A stretch of DNA of 64,000 nt. Source: Paenibacillus endophyticus. Lineage in GTDB: Bacteria > Bacillota > Bacilli > Paenibacillales > Paenibacillaceae. The position numbers and the translations under genes are program-made. The notes below the pieces were generated by a model. That model did no database searches, was not told where the DNA came from, and saw nothing but the letters and a program-made list of their open reading frames with translations. The stretch spans positions 340,236-404,235 of the forward strand of contig NZ_JACHXW010000005.1 in the NCBI RefSeq assembly GCF_014192395.1, written 5' to 3'. Below, in pieces: positions 26,892 to 35,809 of the stretch (within the stretch, counting starts at the first letter, position 1; every line of letters starts with the position of its first letter).

Positions 26892-27913
26892 GAGTACGCG
26901 CACTTGCTGTCCGTATTGTCAATCAGTTTCTAAGAGACAAACGGACACTCGCTTTACTATTTCTTGCTCCTCTGCTCATTCTTAGTTTAATGAAGCTTGT
27001 GTTTGGCGGCCAAGCCATATCTCCAGTAATCGGAATCATTGATGCCCCAGCTGCTCTTACGGATAAATTCGAGCAATTAAATGCAGAAGCTGAAATTGTT
27101 CTGTATGACAACTACGATATAGCGAAGGCAGCTCTGCAAGCAGGCGAGCTTGATGCCGTTCTCCAAGCTGGCAGCGGAATACCCGAGCTCATGCTTGAGG
27201 GAAGCGACCCTTCGGTTAATAGAGCGATTTTATTGCTGGTACAGAACGCCACACGAATAGAAGGCGGCCATAATGCGCCAGTAGTCAACTATTTGCATGG
27301 CGGGCCTGATCTGGCTCCTTTCGATGCATTTGGCCCTGTCCTTATTGGTTTCTTCTCTTTCTTCTTCGTTTTTCTGCTCGCAGGCGTTTCCTTCCTGCGA
27401 GAACGAACAAGCGGGACCTTGGAGCGCTTGCTTGCTACCCCGATTAGAAGAAGCGAGATTGTGGCCGGCTATTTGGCAGGGTTCGGCATATTCACTTTGC
27501 TGCAAGCTACATTAATCGCTTGGTATTCGGTTCATGTACTGGGATTGCATATGGCTGGAAGCATTGGATCTATGCTGCTCATCAATGTTTTGTTGTCTTT
27601 AACAGCATTAACTCTCGGAACGCTGCTGTCTTCCTTTGCGAGCAGTGAATTTCAGATCATTCAATTTATCCCTATCGTCATCGTGCCGCAAGCCTTTTTC
27701 TCCGGCCTATTCAATCTGGATGCGATGAATCCTTGGCTTCAAAAGCTAAGCTTGATCATGCCGCTCACTTACGGCGCAGATGCTATGCAGGGCATTATGC
27801 TGCGTGGAGAAGGCTGGTCTGACCTGCAACTGGATGTTTATGTGCTGATAGGCTTCTCCGTCTTGTTTGCGCTCATGAATGTCGTAGCGCTCAAAAAGCA
27901 TCGCCGTATGTAG
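26888..27913 (+). CDS. ABC-2 type exporter permease
   Basis: 341 residues. An N-terminal helix (about 20-38) is followed by an outer domain of about 130 residues and five C-terminal helices. SFLRERTSGTLERLLATPIRRSEIVAG and QAFFSGLFNLDAMNPWLQ are typical ABC-2 (YhgE/DrrB-like) segments. Coupled to the ATPase just upstream and followed 57 nt later by the TetR gene. Likely exports a toxic or membrane-active compound. Confidence 0.9.
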   Translation: MRVRALAVRIVNQFLRDKRTLALLFLAPLLILSLMKLVFGGQAISPVIGIIDAPAALTDKFEQLNAEAEIVLYDNYDIAKAALQAGELDAVLQAGSGIPELMLEGSDPSVNRAILLLVQNATRIEGGHNAPVVNYLHGGPDLAPFDAFGPVLIGFFSFFFVFLLAGVSFLRERTSGTLERLLATPIRRSEIVAGYLAGFGIFTLLQATLIAWYSVHVLGLHMAGSIGSMLLINVLLSLTALTLGTLLSSFASSEFQIIQFIPIVIVPQAFFSGLFNLDAMNPWLQKLSLIMPLTYGADAMQGIMLRGEGWSDLQLDVYVLIGFSVLFALMNVVALKKHRRM

Positions 27914-27970
27914 GTAAACCGAGCATTTGCTATAATGGACAGAATGGTGTTGTGTGAAGGAGTGGCTTAC

Positions 27971-28633
27971 ATGCAGGTATCCGCTGATCAATGGCTCGAA
28001 GAGTTATTGAAGCTAGACAACGACGAAACCAAAATGACTGAAAAACAAATAAAAATCGTACAGGCGGCTTCCGAAATATTCGCGGAGAAAGGTTTTGCCG
28101 CTTCGTCGACGAGTGAAATCGCTCAGCGGGCAGGTGTTGCAGAGGGAACGATATTTCGCCATTACAAAACAAAAAAAGAGCTGCTGCTTTCCATCGTTGC
28201 GCCTGTGATGGCCAAGCTTGTTGCCCCATTTGTGCTGCGAGATTTTTATAAAGTGCTCGACGGCAGCTTTGACAGCTACGATGCGCTGCTGCGTGCAATC
28301 ATCGAGAACCGCATCGCATTCCTTGAGAAGCATATGCAGGTGTTCAAAATTTTCATTCAAGAGATTCCATTCCATCCGGACCTCCAGGAGCAGTTCCAGA
28401 AGCTTATCCTCTCCAAGGTGCTTGATAAACTCAGTATCAGCGTCCGAAAGTTTCAACAGCAGGGCAGTATTATTGACTGGTCTCCCGTTACCGTTATCCG
28501 ATTAACTGCATCTGCATTGATTGGTTATGTGCTTTGCCGTTCCTTCTCTATCCATGCTTCGGACTCGACATGGCAAGACGATACGGAAAGAGAAGCGACA
28601 ATCACTTTTATACTGAAGGGACTGACTCCATAA
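27971..28633 (+). CDS. TetR/AcrR family transcriptional regulator
   Basis: About 220 residues. The N-terminal helix-turn-helix lies at about residues 25-70 (KIVQAASEIFAEKGFAASSTSEIAQRAG then GTIFRHYKTKKELL) and is followed by a helical ligand domain. Start at 27971 has AAGGAG 8 nt upstream. Third gene of the ABC exporter operon, so it very likely represses its own operon through the palindrome at 26093, released by the exported compound. Confidence 0.9.
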   Translation: MQVSADQWLEELLKLDNDETKMTEKQIKIVQAASEIFAEKGFAASSTSEIAQRAGVAEGTIFRHYKTKKELLLSIVAPVMAKLVAPFVLRDFYKVLDGSFDSYDALLRAIIENRIAFLEKHMQVFKIFIQEIPFHPDLQEQFQKLILSKVLDKLSISVRKFQQQGSIIDWSPVTVIRLTASALIGYVLCRSFSIHASDSTWQDDTEREATITFILKGLTP

Positions 28634-28641
28634 TCCGCATC

Positions 28642-28680
28642 AAAAAAGCCGATTATCCGCTGAATACGGACAATCGGCTT
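28642..28680. terminator. Bidirectional terminator between tetR gene and MFS gene
   Basis: Stem of about 14 bp (AAGCCGATTATCCG with CGGACAATCGGCTT) preceded by AAAAAA and followed by ATTCTC. Confidence 0.75.
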
Positions 28681-28684
28681 ATTC

Positions 28685-29878
28685 TCACTTCACAGCTTGT
28701 GCTTCCCGTTCCATCCTGCCGGACTTGTCCAACTGGCGGAAGCGAAGCAGCAGCAGCAATGCGGCTAGGCATAGAATCCCGCCTAGCAAATAAGGCAAAC
28801 CCATTTGAATCGTAAAAAACAACGAACCTAGCAGCGGTCCAGCAATACGGCCTAAGCTGTCCATTGAAGAGCTGAGTCCAGATGCAACACCTTGGCCTAC
28901 GGTTGTCTTTTGCGTAATAAGAGAAGTGACACAAGGTCTGATCAAGGAATTGCCGATACCGAACACAGCCAAGGACAATGTAGCCCACCAGAGCGAATGC
29001 GCGCCGAGAAGCAAGAAAAAGCCGAGCGCTGAGATGACCAAGCCAATTGCAATATACTTCGGCTCCTCGCCTTTCTTAATACGGCGACGCACAATTCCAC
29101 CCTGTACGAGTGCCCCCACAAAACCGCAAACAAAAAACAATATGCCGACCTGCAGCGGTGTTACATCGAATCGCCTCATGCCGAAAAACTGAAGCGTAGC
29201 TTCCATGCCTGCTAGTGTGAAGGTTACGAAAAAGGCAAGGATGTACAAGTACTTAAGCGGTCCGGTAAATGCCGCCCATCTTGAAACCTTTTTCTCCGTG
29301 CCCATTCTCCGCTGCTCCTGCGGAAGTGATTCTTTGAGCTTCCAAACAGCAAGCACAAAGGTAATAAGAGCTAGAACAGACGCCGTATAAAATGGAGTTT
29401 CAAGTGAGATTACGCTCAGCAATCCGCCAACGCCAGGTCCAATCGTAAACCCGAGACCAATCGACATCCCAACAAGCCCCATGCCCTTGGTTCTCTCTTC
29501 TGGCGGCGTAATGTCAGCGACATAGGCTACAATGACGGATGCGACTGCCCCGGAGAACAACCCGCCAAGCACTCTTGAAAGATACATTAGCGTCAAGTTG
29601 CCTGATGACAAGCCGAACAGCAGAAAGCTTGCCGCAAAGCCCAGCACGCCGATTAGAATAATCGGTCTCCTGCCGATGCGGTCGGATAAGCCGCCCCAAA
29701 AAGGGGATAAGAAAAAGGAAACGGCTGAATAAATAGCCAGCATTCGTCCAGTATGCAGTTCCGCTTTATTCGGATCTGCCGCTTGAATAATTTCCGGCAT
29801 AACCGGGATGATAATCCCAAATCCTATAAATGTCGTCATTAGTATTGCCATTACGATAAGTATTCGTTTATCCTTCAT
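28685..29878 (-). CDS. MFS drug-efflux transporter
   Basis: About 397 residues with 12 predicted membrane helices. Motif A in loop 2-3 is GGLSDRIGRRPIILIG and the export motif C is around GLGFTIGPGVGG in helix 5, which places it in the DHA1 (TetA/Bmr-like) proton-antiport exporters. Start at 29878 (MKDKRILIV) has GGAGGGG 7 nt upstream. Substrate not predictable from sequence. Convergent with the TetR gene through a shared terminator. Confidence 0.88.
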   Translation of the reverse strand: MKDKRILIVMAILMTTFIGFGIIIPVMPEIIQAADPNKAELHTGRMLAIYSAVSFFLSPFWGGLSDRIGRRPIILIGVLGFAASFLLFGLSSGNLTLMYLSRVLGGLFSGAVASVIVAYVADITPPEERTKGMGLVGMSIGLGFTIGPGVGGLLSVISLETPFYTASVLALITFVLAVWKLKESLPQEQRRMGTEKKVSRWAAFTGPLKYLYILAFFVTFTLAGMEATLQFFGMRRFDVTPLQVGILFFVCGFVGALVQGGIVRRRIKKGEEPKYIAIGLVISALGFFLLLGAHSLWWATLSLAVFGIGNSLIRPCVTSLITQKTTVGQGVASGLSSSMDSLGRIAGPLLGSLFFTIQMGLPYLLGGILCLAALLLLLRFRQLDKSGRMEREAQAVK

Positions 29879-29983
29879 GCTGCAACCCCTCCACCAACCT
29901 ATGTTACCATATCCATTTATCAACGATGTATGAACAATTGAAGAACAAATCGGCTTGCATCAAGCTCTTCATAAAATTGAAGC

Positions 29984-30011
29984 TTGCATTCCCCCCTGTA
30001 TTTGCTATACT
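29984..30011 (+). promoter_or_regulatory. Probable promoter of speA
   Basis: TTGCAT (29984-29989), 16-nt spacer, TATACT (30006-30011), about 44 nt before the start codon. Confidence 0.45.
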
Positions 30012-30054
30012 CAACTTTGTTTGTAACCTCTAATGAAAGGCAGGGATGAGAGCG

Positions 30055-31524
30055 ATGGATCATAATAAAACTCCGCTATTCACCGCGCTTCGCCGTCATG
30101 CGGAGCAGGATCCCGTACAATTCCATATTCCTGGACATAAAAAAGGATTGGGCAGCGATTCGGAATTCCGTGAATTTATCGGCGATAACGCGTTGTCGAT
30201 CGATTTAATCAATATAGCACCGCTCGATGACCTGCATCAGCCAACAGGCGTTATTGAAGAAGCGCAGAAGCTAGCCGCCGATGCCTTCGGATCGGATTAT
30301 ACTTATTTCTCCGTGCAAGGAACAAGCGGAGCCATCATGACCATGATTCTAACCGTATGCGCACCAGGAGACAAAATTATTGTTCCGCGCAATGTTCATA
30401 AATCGATTATGGCTGCCATTATATTCGCGGGAGCCAGACCTGTATTCATTTCTCCAGCACGGGACAACAATCTTGGAATCGATCACGGCATAACGACACG
30501 TTCCGTTCGCAAAGCCCTGGAGCGCCACCCGGATGCCAAGGCTGTTCTTGTTATCAATCCAACCTATTTCGGCATTTGCGCAAACCTAAAGGAAATCGTC
30601 GATCTCGTACATAGCTTCGATATTCCCGTACTCGTCGACGAGGCGCATGGCGTGCTTATCCATTTCCATGAGAAGCTTCCGATGTCAGCGATGCAGGCAG
30701 GCGCGGATATGGCCGCAACAAGCGTCCACAAGCTTGGCGGTTCCATGACGCAAAGCTCTGTTCTCAACGTTCGCAAAGGCAGAGTTAATCCGCACAGAAT
30801 TCAAACGGTCATCAGTATGCTGACAACTACGTCTACTTCATACATTTTGCTAGGTTCGCTCGATACGTCAAGACGCAATCTCGCTCTGAATGGACATGCT
30901 ATCGCAGAACGCGCCATCGAACATGCACAATACGCACGCAAGCAAATCAATGAAATTCCTGGTCTCTACTGCTTCGGCGAGGAGATCCTTGGCGATGAAG
31001 CAACCTATGATTACGATCCGACCAAGGTTTCCATTCACGTTCGCCACCTTGGCATTACTGGATATGAAACGGAAAACTGGCTTCGCGACAATTATAATGT
31101 TGAGATTGAAATGAGCGATATGTATAACATTCTTTGCCTAGTTACGCCTGGTGATACCTCTGATTCCATTTCTAAATTGCTGGTATCGCTTCGCGGACTG
31201 TCTGAGAGGTTCCATGAAGGCGCTGAAGCACGAGAACTTGTCGTCAAAATCCCTGATATCCCTCAGCTATCGCTAACGCCGCGCGACGCTTTCTATGGAG
31301 AGACAGAAGTGCTTCCATTCAAAGAATCTGCCGGAAGAATCATTGCCGAATTTATTTATGTATACCCGCCAGGAATTCCGATTCTACTGCCCGGCGAGGT
31401 TATTACGCAAAAAAATATCGATTATATCGTCGATCATGTGCAAGTTGGTCTTCCGGTTAAAGGTCCTGAAGACCGCAGCATTGAATTTGTTAAAGTCATC
31501 GTTGAAGAAACTGCGATTTCATAA
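30055..31524 (+). CDS. speA: Biosynthetic arginine decarboxylase, PLP-dependent (YaaO/SpeA family)
   Basis: 489 residues of the aspartate-aminotransferase-fold Orn/Lys/Arg decarboxylase family, near-identical in pattern to B. subtilis SpeA, which makes agmatine for spermidine synthesis. Segments: PVQFHIPGHKKG at the start, TSGAIMTMI, DEAHGVLIHFH with the PLP Asp, and TSVHKLGGSMTQSS with the Schiff-base Lys226. The C-terminal domain has TPRDAFYGETEVLP and YPPGIPILLPGE. No wing (CheY-like) domain, as expected for the short class. The start used is the second ATG of two, with AGGG about 9 nt upstream. Confidence 0.9.
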   Translation: MDHNKTPLFTALRRHAEQDPVQFHIPGHKKGLGSDSEFREFIGDNALSIDLINIAPLDDLHQPTGVIEEAQKLAADAFGSDYTYFSVQGTSGAIMTMILTVCAPGDKIIVPRNVHKSIMAAIIFAGARPVFISPARDNNLGIDHGITTRSVRKALERHPDAKAVLVINPTYFGICANLKEIVDLVHSFDIPVLVDEAHGVLIHFHEKLPMSAMQAGADMAATSVHKLGGSMTQSSVLNVRKGRVNPHRIQTVISMLTTTSTSYILLGSLDTSRRNLALNGHAIAERAIEHAQYARKQINEIPGLYCFGEEILGDEATYDYDPTKVSIHVRHLGITGYETENWLRDNYNVEIEMSDMYNILCLVTPGDTSDSISKLLVSLRGLSERFHEGAEARELVVKIPDIPQLSLTPRDAFYGETEVLPFKESAGRIIAEFIYVYPPGIPILLPGEVITQKNIDYIVDHVQVGLPVKGPEDRSIEFVKVIVEETAIS

Positions 31525-31532
31525 TCGCGGTT

Positions 31533-31588
31533 GCAGAAAGGAGCTGCTCCGAAAGTCATGAGGATGACTTAGGACAGCTCCTTTCTGC
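31533..31588 (+). terminator. Terminator-like hairpin after speA
   Basis: Perfect 14-bp stem (31533-31546 with 31575-31588) plus an inner 7-bp stem. The trailing T-run is weak. Confidence 0.55.
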
Positions 31589-31662
31589 ATAATCTCTGCC
31601 ACCATTACACTTATTGTCAACCTAAATTTGGCGTGCTATGATGTTGTGAGAGGTGAGTTGCG

Positions 31663-32079
31663 ATGAGTCAAAGCGCTTACATAAAATTCGTGCAAGGTTC
31701 TGTCGTTGATAAACTTGATGTAGCGGGAATTAAGAACCAGCTCGTGCATTACTGTGAGCAAACCGCCCTTACGGGCTCTCAGCTAGATTGGAATTATGCT
31801 GAGGCTGCCTTTCCGTACACGATAGAAGAGAAGCAGGATGACCGTTGGTTTTACTTAAAGGGCATCAATCCGCTATACAAACATATCCTATTCGGTCCCA
31901 GCATGGCGGCAAGTGTTTCAGGCAGCGTCGTCCCCTGCATTCAGGTCGTTGTACCCGACGAAGCCACGCACGGTGATAAAGCGAAGGCCAATGAACTGTG
32001 CAAATATATAGCCGGCCGGCTGAAAGCGGAGCTGACCATGTTCAATGGGCGGACGATTTATTTTAATCCGAGGAAATAA
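31663..32079 (+). CDS. Conserved hypothetical protein, probably DUF1885
   Basis: 138 residues, soluble. The opening MSQSAYIKFVQGS and the central WNYAEAAFPYTIEEK resemble the DUF1885 family of Bacillaceae, whose members have an FKBP-like fold without known activity. I am moderately sure of the family. GAGGTGAG lies before the ATG. It ends at a good two-way terminator. Confidence 0.7.
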   Translation: MSQSAYIKFVQGSVVDKLDVAGIKNQLVHYCEQTALTGSQLDWNYAEAAFPYTIEEKQDDRWFYLKGINPLYKHILFGPSMAASVSGSVVPCIQVVVPDEATHGDKAKANELCKYIAGRLKAELTMFNGRTIYFNPRK

Positions 32080-32103
32080 TAGCATAGCTGAGGCATGGAA
32101 CAC

Positions 32104-32140
32104 AAAAACGACCGGCAAGCTTCGCTAGCCGATCGTTTTT
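32104..32140. terminator. Bidirectional terminator
   Basis: 13-bp stem with one mismatch (32104-32116 with 32128-32140), A-run before and T-run after. Serves the convergent DUF1885 and DUF1292 genes. Confidence 0.85.
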
Positions 32141-32172
32141 TCATTTGCTGCTTACTTGGATTCGAAGCTGGA

Positions 32173-32481
32173 TTACTTCTCTTCGCTCTCCGTACGAGCA
32201 ATTTCCTCATAAATCGCAGTAACACGATCCCACTCTGCATCGTCTTCAATACCGACTAGGAAGGACTCGTCGTTTTCTTCTTCAATACGGAAAATCACGC
32301 CGTCTGCTTCTGGATCATTGCGATCCAACAGGACCGCATATACATTGTTTTCCGATTCAAACGTATAAACCATGACCATTTCACGTTCCTGGCCCTCGTC
32401 GTCAGTCACGATAAAGACATGCTCTTCATGCTCGTGATCTTCACCACATCCGCAATCATCGCTATGCTGATGCTCGCTCAT
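32173..32481 (-). CDS. DUF1292 family protein (YrzB-like)
   Basis: About 102 residues, strongly acidic. An N-terminal His/Cys-rich stretch (HQHSDDCGCGEDHEHEEH) may bind metal. The core VFIVTDDEGQEREMVMVYTF and YAVLLD then EIARTE at the end are the DUF1292 pattern, found near ruvX-alaS in many Bacillota but alone here. Start at 32481 follows a weak GGGGT site. Confidence 0.85.
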   Translation of the reverse strand: MSEHQHSDDCGCGEDHEHEEHVFIVTDDEGQEREMVMVYTFESENNVYAVLLDRNDPEADGVIFRIEEENDESFLVGIEDDAEWDRVTAIYEEIARTESEEK

Positions 32482-32550
32482 GTTATTACCCCATTTCAAT
32501 AATGTTTACAGACTATCGTATAGTAACATGACATTCTATCAATGGTCAAA

Positions 32551-32579
32551 CGAAAACGCTCCTTATGGAAACGGAGCGT
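32551..32579 (-). terminator. Terminator of the 187-residue secreted protein gene
   Basis: Minus-strand stem ACGCTCC/GGAGCGT with a 10-nt loop, followed by TTTTCGTTT. Confidence 0.7.
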
Positions 32580-32600
32580 CCGGATGTCTGTCTACTGCAA

Positions 32601-33164
32601 TTAAAGGGAAGAAATTAATTTCTCGGAAACGACAGTCCATTCATCCGAACCTTTCAGCTTTAGAAAGAACCGAATGGGGTACTTGCCGCTGGCTTCGAAT
32701 TTATATTCGATCTCATCTGTCGCATACCAGAAATTGTCTTTGGAAGTATTCACGCTCTCCGTTTGAATCACTTTTTCTTTCCCGTTCGGATCGAATATCG
32801 ATACTTTAACGGCTGTTACATCTGTTTTTAAATTATCAATTTGTGCAAAAACTTTAAACTTTCCTTGATAGCCTTTGGCTACGTTTCCGAATACCGCATT
32901 ATTCTGGAATAAGAACATATGGACATTTGGCTTATATACCGTAGCCCTTTTGCTTTGATTATCCCATTCGACGATTGCTTGCATCGAATTAGCTAGTTGA
33001 CGAAGCGGCAAGTAGGTTTTGTTCTCTGCAATTAATCCGCCGTCATCCTGCTCTGTTCCGTTAATAATGACGCGTACCTTCTGAGATGCTGAATCCGCAA
33101 ACATCATTGTACCACCCCATACTGACAACAGCAGCAGCAGAATTCCAACTTTTCTGAGTTTCAT
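32601..33164 (-). CDS. Secreted protein with copper-amine-oxidase N-terminal-like domain
   Basis: 187 residues. A signal peptide (MKLRKVGILLLLLSVWGGTMMFADS) is followed by VRVIINGTEQDDGGLIAENKTYLPLRQLANSM and WDNQSKRATVYKP, the stalk-type fold common in Paenibacillus cell-surface proteins and known as copper amine oxidase N-terminal domain, though no copper enzyme is implied. A C-terminal beta-rich half resembles an intracellular-proteinase-inhibitor-like or Ig-like domain. Single-gene unit with its own terminator. Role unknown. Confidence 0.78.
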   Translation of the reverse strand: MKLRKVGILLLLLSVWGGTMMFADSASQKVRVIINGTEQDDGGLIAENKTYLPLRQLANSMQAIVEWDNQSKRATVYKPNVHMFLFQNNAVFGNVAKGYQGKFKVFAQIDNLKTDVTAVKVSIFDPNGKEKVIQTESVNTSKDNFWYATDEIEYKFEASGKYPIRFFLKLKGSDEWTVVSEKLISSL

Positions 33165-33332
33165 AGTTGTAAGCCCTCCATCCGATAGCCTGGATGAAAG
33201 GTTATACTCAGAAATTCAAGCAAAGTTGCGCAGGATAACAAACTATTTTGCCGTAGTACTAGAGGACCAACACTGTCAAAAGTTGTTGAAACCTGCGCTT
33301 GCCTGGGAAATACATCTGATTATTTCTCTTCA

Positions 33333-33539
33333 TTACCCGTAGGTTCTCGTCAGTACACATGGGATGCCTTTCCCGAGTGAGCCAGCCGTTCTCATTCTGG
33401 CTAAATAATTCATGCCTCTTGCACAGGGCGTTTTGCAAACCGCACACGTATCCGAGAGAACAAGCTTGTAATTGTATTGTTTCCGATCGCTTGCAGGCTG
33501 TTTTTTCTTAGCTACTTTACCTTTTCCTTTGCTCATCAT
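33333..33539 (-). CDS. Small basic conserved protein with Cys pairs, 68 residues
   Basis: Starts MMSKGKGKVAKKK and contains DTCAVCKTPCARGMNYL, whose three Cys and the later Cys in GKGIPCVLT could bind zinc. GGAGG lies 7 nt before the first ATG. Function unknown. No clear terminator seen. Confidence 0.7.
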   Translation of the reverse strand: MMSKGKGKVAKKKQPASDRKQYNYKLVLSDTCAVCKTPCARGMNYLARMRTAGSLGKGIPCVLTRTYG

Positions 33540-33666
33540 TCATTCGCCTCCACTATGCGTATCGCTTTAGCATTGTATGTAATGAAGGGCGAATGTGCAT
33601 CAGCAATTGTCAGGAGCATGAAAAATTTGGTACATTAAACATGTGGAATGATGAGGAGGTACTAGC

Positions 33667-34395
33667 ATGAACATAACAATGATTGGAACAGGCAGTGCTT
33701 TTGCCAAAAAATACGATAATAACAATGCGCTTATTGAAGTGAACGATTTTCGGCTGCTTGTAGATTGCGGCATTACGCTGCCGAAGGCTTTGCATCAGCA
33801 AGGCATTTCTTTTCAGGAGCTTGACGGGGTGTTGATCAGCCATATTCATGGAGACCATGTCGGTGGGTTGGAGGAATATGCCTTTCAGATGATGTTCAAA
33901 TATAATCGCAAACCTGTTCTCTATATTGCGGAATCGCTGGTCGAACCCCTTTGGGAGCAGACCTTGCGCGGCGGATTAACGCAAGGGCCTCTCGAGTGTC
34001 TCGAAGATTTCTTTGAGGTCCGTCCGATAAAACCAGATATTGAAACCGAGCTAAGTCCTGGACTTAAAGTTAAACTGATCCAAACCAAGCATATACCTAA
34101 CAAGCCGAGCTACTCCATCATTTTTAACGGAAGCTTCTTTTATACGGCAGATATGCGATTTGATCCAGAACTCCTCCAGCAATTGGTTGATGAGGGCGTG
34201 TCAACGATTTACCACGACTGTCAGCTAGAAGCCCCTGGTGTCGTTCATGCCACACTGGATGAACTACTTAGTCTTCCTGATGCAATCCAGCAGAAAACCT
34301 GGCTGATGCATTATGGAGACGCGATTGATCAGCACGCAGGTCGTACAGGCTCCATGCGTGTCGTCGAACAACATGTCACTTACAAACTCACTTAA
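33667..34395 (+). CDS. MBL-fold metallo-hydrolase
   Basis: 242 residues of the metallo-beta-lactamase fold close to RNase Z-like/YtnP-type proteins. The metal motif HxHxDH is HIHGDH (His59, His61, Asp63, His64), preceded by GTGSAFAKKYDNNNALIE. Later metal ligands are probably in IQTKHIP, TADMRFD and the last His (WLMHYGD). Substrate cannot be told. Start at 33667 has GGAGG before the ATG. Confidence 0.85.
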   Translation: MNITMIGTGSAFAKKYDNNNALIEVNDFRLLVDCGITLPKALHQQGISFQELDGVLISHIHGDHVGGLEEYAFQMMFKYNRKPVLYIAESLVEPLWEQTLRGGLTQGPLECLEDFFEVRPIKPDIETELSPGLKVKLIQTKHIPNKPSYSIIFNGSFFYTADMRFDPELLQQLVDEGVSTIYHDCQLEAPGVVHATLDELLSLPDAIQQKTWLMHYGDAIDQHAGRTGSMRVVEQHVTYKLT

Positions 34396-34482
34396 ACGAA
34401 AAAAAAGACGCCGCATCGATGCATGCTGGCGCCCTTTTTTTGTGGAGTTGCGTTTCTATATTTAACAGCATTAATTACTCCC

Positions 34483-34734
34483 TTAGAAAAGAGGAAGCTG
34501 GTCCAGATTATTAGTTGGATCTCCATCTGCGTCGCCTCGGATATAAAACTCTCCATCCCTGCCTTTAAACGTATTCACACCTGCAATATTGCCGGCTTGT
34601 ACTTCTTGAAGAGCTGTTCCATAATCAAGAACTCTCCCGCTGTTTGTTTTAAAGGCTGTAAGATCTCCGTCTCCATCCTTTTGCACAGCTACAATATACT
34701 CTCTCGAATTTTGCCCGCCATTCAAATCGTCCAT
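34483..34734 (-). CDS. DUF3892 family protein, 83 residues
   Basis: Core REYIVAVQKDGDGDLTAFKT then LDYGTALQEVQAGNIAGVN and the acidic C-terminus IRGDADGDPTNNLDQLPLF match DUF3892, a small Bacillota family of unknown role. Start at 34734 (MDDLNGG) has GAGGT 7 nt upstream, better than the ATG eight codons earlier. Confidence 0.85.
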   Translation of the reverse strand: MDDLNGGQNSREYIVAVQKDGDGDLTAFKTNSGRVLDYGTALQEVQAGNIAGVNTFKGRDGEFYIRGDADGDPTNNLDQLPLF

Positions 34735-34817
34735 CGTGAATACCTCACTTCTATTCAAGTTGTTGAAGCCAATTTATATTGTTCCCATTCGTATCGGATT
34801 ATTATGCGCGAAACGAA

Positions 34818-34857
34818 TAAAAAACCGGCTAGCCTTTTTTGGAGGCGTATGCCGGTT
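34818..34857 (-). terminator. Terminator of the small membrane protein gene
   Basis: Stem AACCGGC (34823-34829) with GCCGGTT (34851-34857) followed on the minus strand by TTTTTTATT. Confidence 0.7.
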
Positions 34858-34865
34858 CCTTTGTT

Positions 34866-35033
34866 TTATTTCCTTTTCATTGCATCTGCCGGAAGCCGCC
34901 TTCTCCATACGAATTGCTCGTCATGCGATAACGAATCCTCCATGGCAAACTTCGCCACAGCACCGATAACTATTCCGATAATGCCAAACATCCCTAATAG
35001 CCAAAGGGCTAAATAGGCATACTCTGCAGCCAA
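34866..35033 (-). CDS. Small single-pass membrane protein, 55 residues
   Basis: Read from TTG at 35033, which has AGGAGG 9 nt upstream; an upstream TTG at 35102 lacks a site. The N-terminal half AEYAYLALWLLGMFGIIGIVIGAV would be one membrane helix and the C-terminal half is charged (DEQFVWRRRLPADAMKRK). Function unknown. Confidence 0.55.
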   Translation of the reverse strand: MAAEYAYLALWLLGMFGIIGIVIGAVAKFAMEDSLSHDEQFVWRRRLPADAMKRK

Positions 35034-35189
35034 CAGAAACCGCCTCCTGCGCGCTTTCTTTAAAGGTATGCCGACATTTTCGTCTTTAGTATACGCAAAC
35101 AAGCTCGAGATCGTAAAAACGCCTTTATTTGAATCTTACATGTAAAAAAGTTCCTGCTTCATGCCGATAACTTAAATAGGAGGTGTGAA

Positions 35190-35363
35190 ATGGATATCGC
35201 AGCAGCATCTATTGTCATGAATCAAAACAGCCTAGCACTTGCAGCCAACATCCAAGTGTTATCTCTAGCGAAAGAACAAGCGACACAGCAAGGTCAAGAT
35301 ATTGTGAACATGCTAAAAAGCGCTCAGCCAAACCTAGGACAAACGATTGATATTCGCATCTAA
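35190..35363 (+). CDS. YjfB-like small protein, 57 residues
   Basis: MDIAAASIVMNQNSLALAAN then VLSLAKEQATQQGQDIVNML and the C-terminus TIDIRI match the YjfB family of putative motility-linked proteins of Bacillota. A perfect AGGAGGTG lies 4 nt before the ATG. Followed by a good terminator, so it is a stand-alone unit. Confidence 0.85.
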   Translation: MDIAAASIVMNQNSLALAANIQVLSLAKEQATQQGQDIVNMLKSAQPNLGQTIDIRI

Positions 35364-35379
35364 ATTTCATCTGCTCGAA

Positions 35380-35401
35380 GCAAAACCCAATTGGGTTTTG
35401 C
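35380..35401 (+). terminator. Terminator of the yjfB-like gene
   Basis: Perfect 9-bp stem (35380-35388 with 35393-35401) with loop AATT, ending in TTTTGCTATTATTT. Confidence 0.8.
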
Positions 35402-35598
35402 TATTATTTCCTTAAAGTTACAGATCAGACATTCTGAAGTTGTTTCAGAATAGTCTAAACCGTGTAGTTAATCTAATACGAAGGCTGCAAACTAGCGCAA
35501 TGTTCGAAAAACTAACATTAATCTAATTGCATTTTGGAAAAATTCTAACAACCTTCGTTTATTCTTGTCTTAACAGATGAAAAGTTGGAGGGATTGTC

Positions 35599-35766
35599 AT
35601 GGAACACGGTTTTTATCAGCAAAAAATTGAAGAACTAAGAGCAGAAATGATCAGATTATTTGAAGCCTGTAACAATTTCACCGATCAAGCAGTCGTCAAG
35701 ATCAGCCAGGAGCTGGATCGTCTCCTCAATGAGTATTCCTGGGTATTGGCAAATAATAAGTGTTGA
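35599..35766 (+). CDS. Spo0E-family aspartyl-phosphate phosphatase, 55 residues
   Basis: A short helical-hairpin protein. KIEELRAEMIRLFEACNNFTDQAVVKISQELDRLLNEY shows the Spo0E-family pattern with the SQELD motif that engages the phospho-Asp of Spo0A and similar receivers. These proteins dephosphorylate Spo0A-P and delay sporulation. TTGGAGGG lies 6 nt before the ATG. It sits just upstream of the tRNA-Val. Confidence 0.85.
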   Translation: MEHGFYQQKIEELRAEMIRLFEACNNFTDQAVVKISQELDRLLNEYSWVLANNKC

Positions 35767-35809
35767 CTTCTCTTCTTTACCCTGATATATTATTAATTGT
35801 CGCTAATAT

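Noticed and set aside
28685..29878. Specific tetracycline-resistance gene
   Set aside because: General DHA1 MFS motifs are present, but nothing in the sequence sets the substrate, so no resistance name is given.
31533..31588. Small RNA or riboswitch after speA
   Set aside because: The structure is one long hairpin directly after the stop codon; a terminator is the simpler reading.
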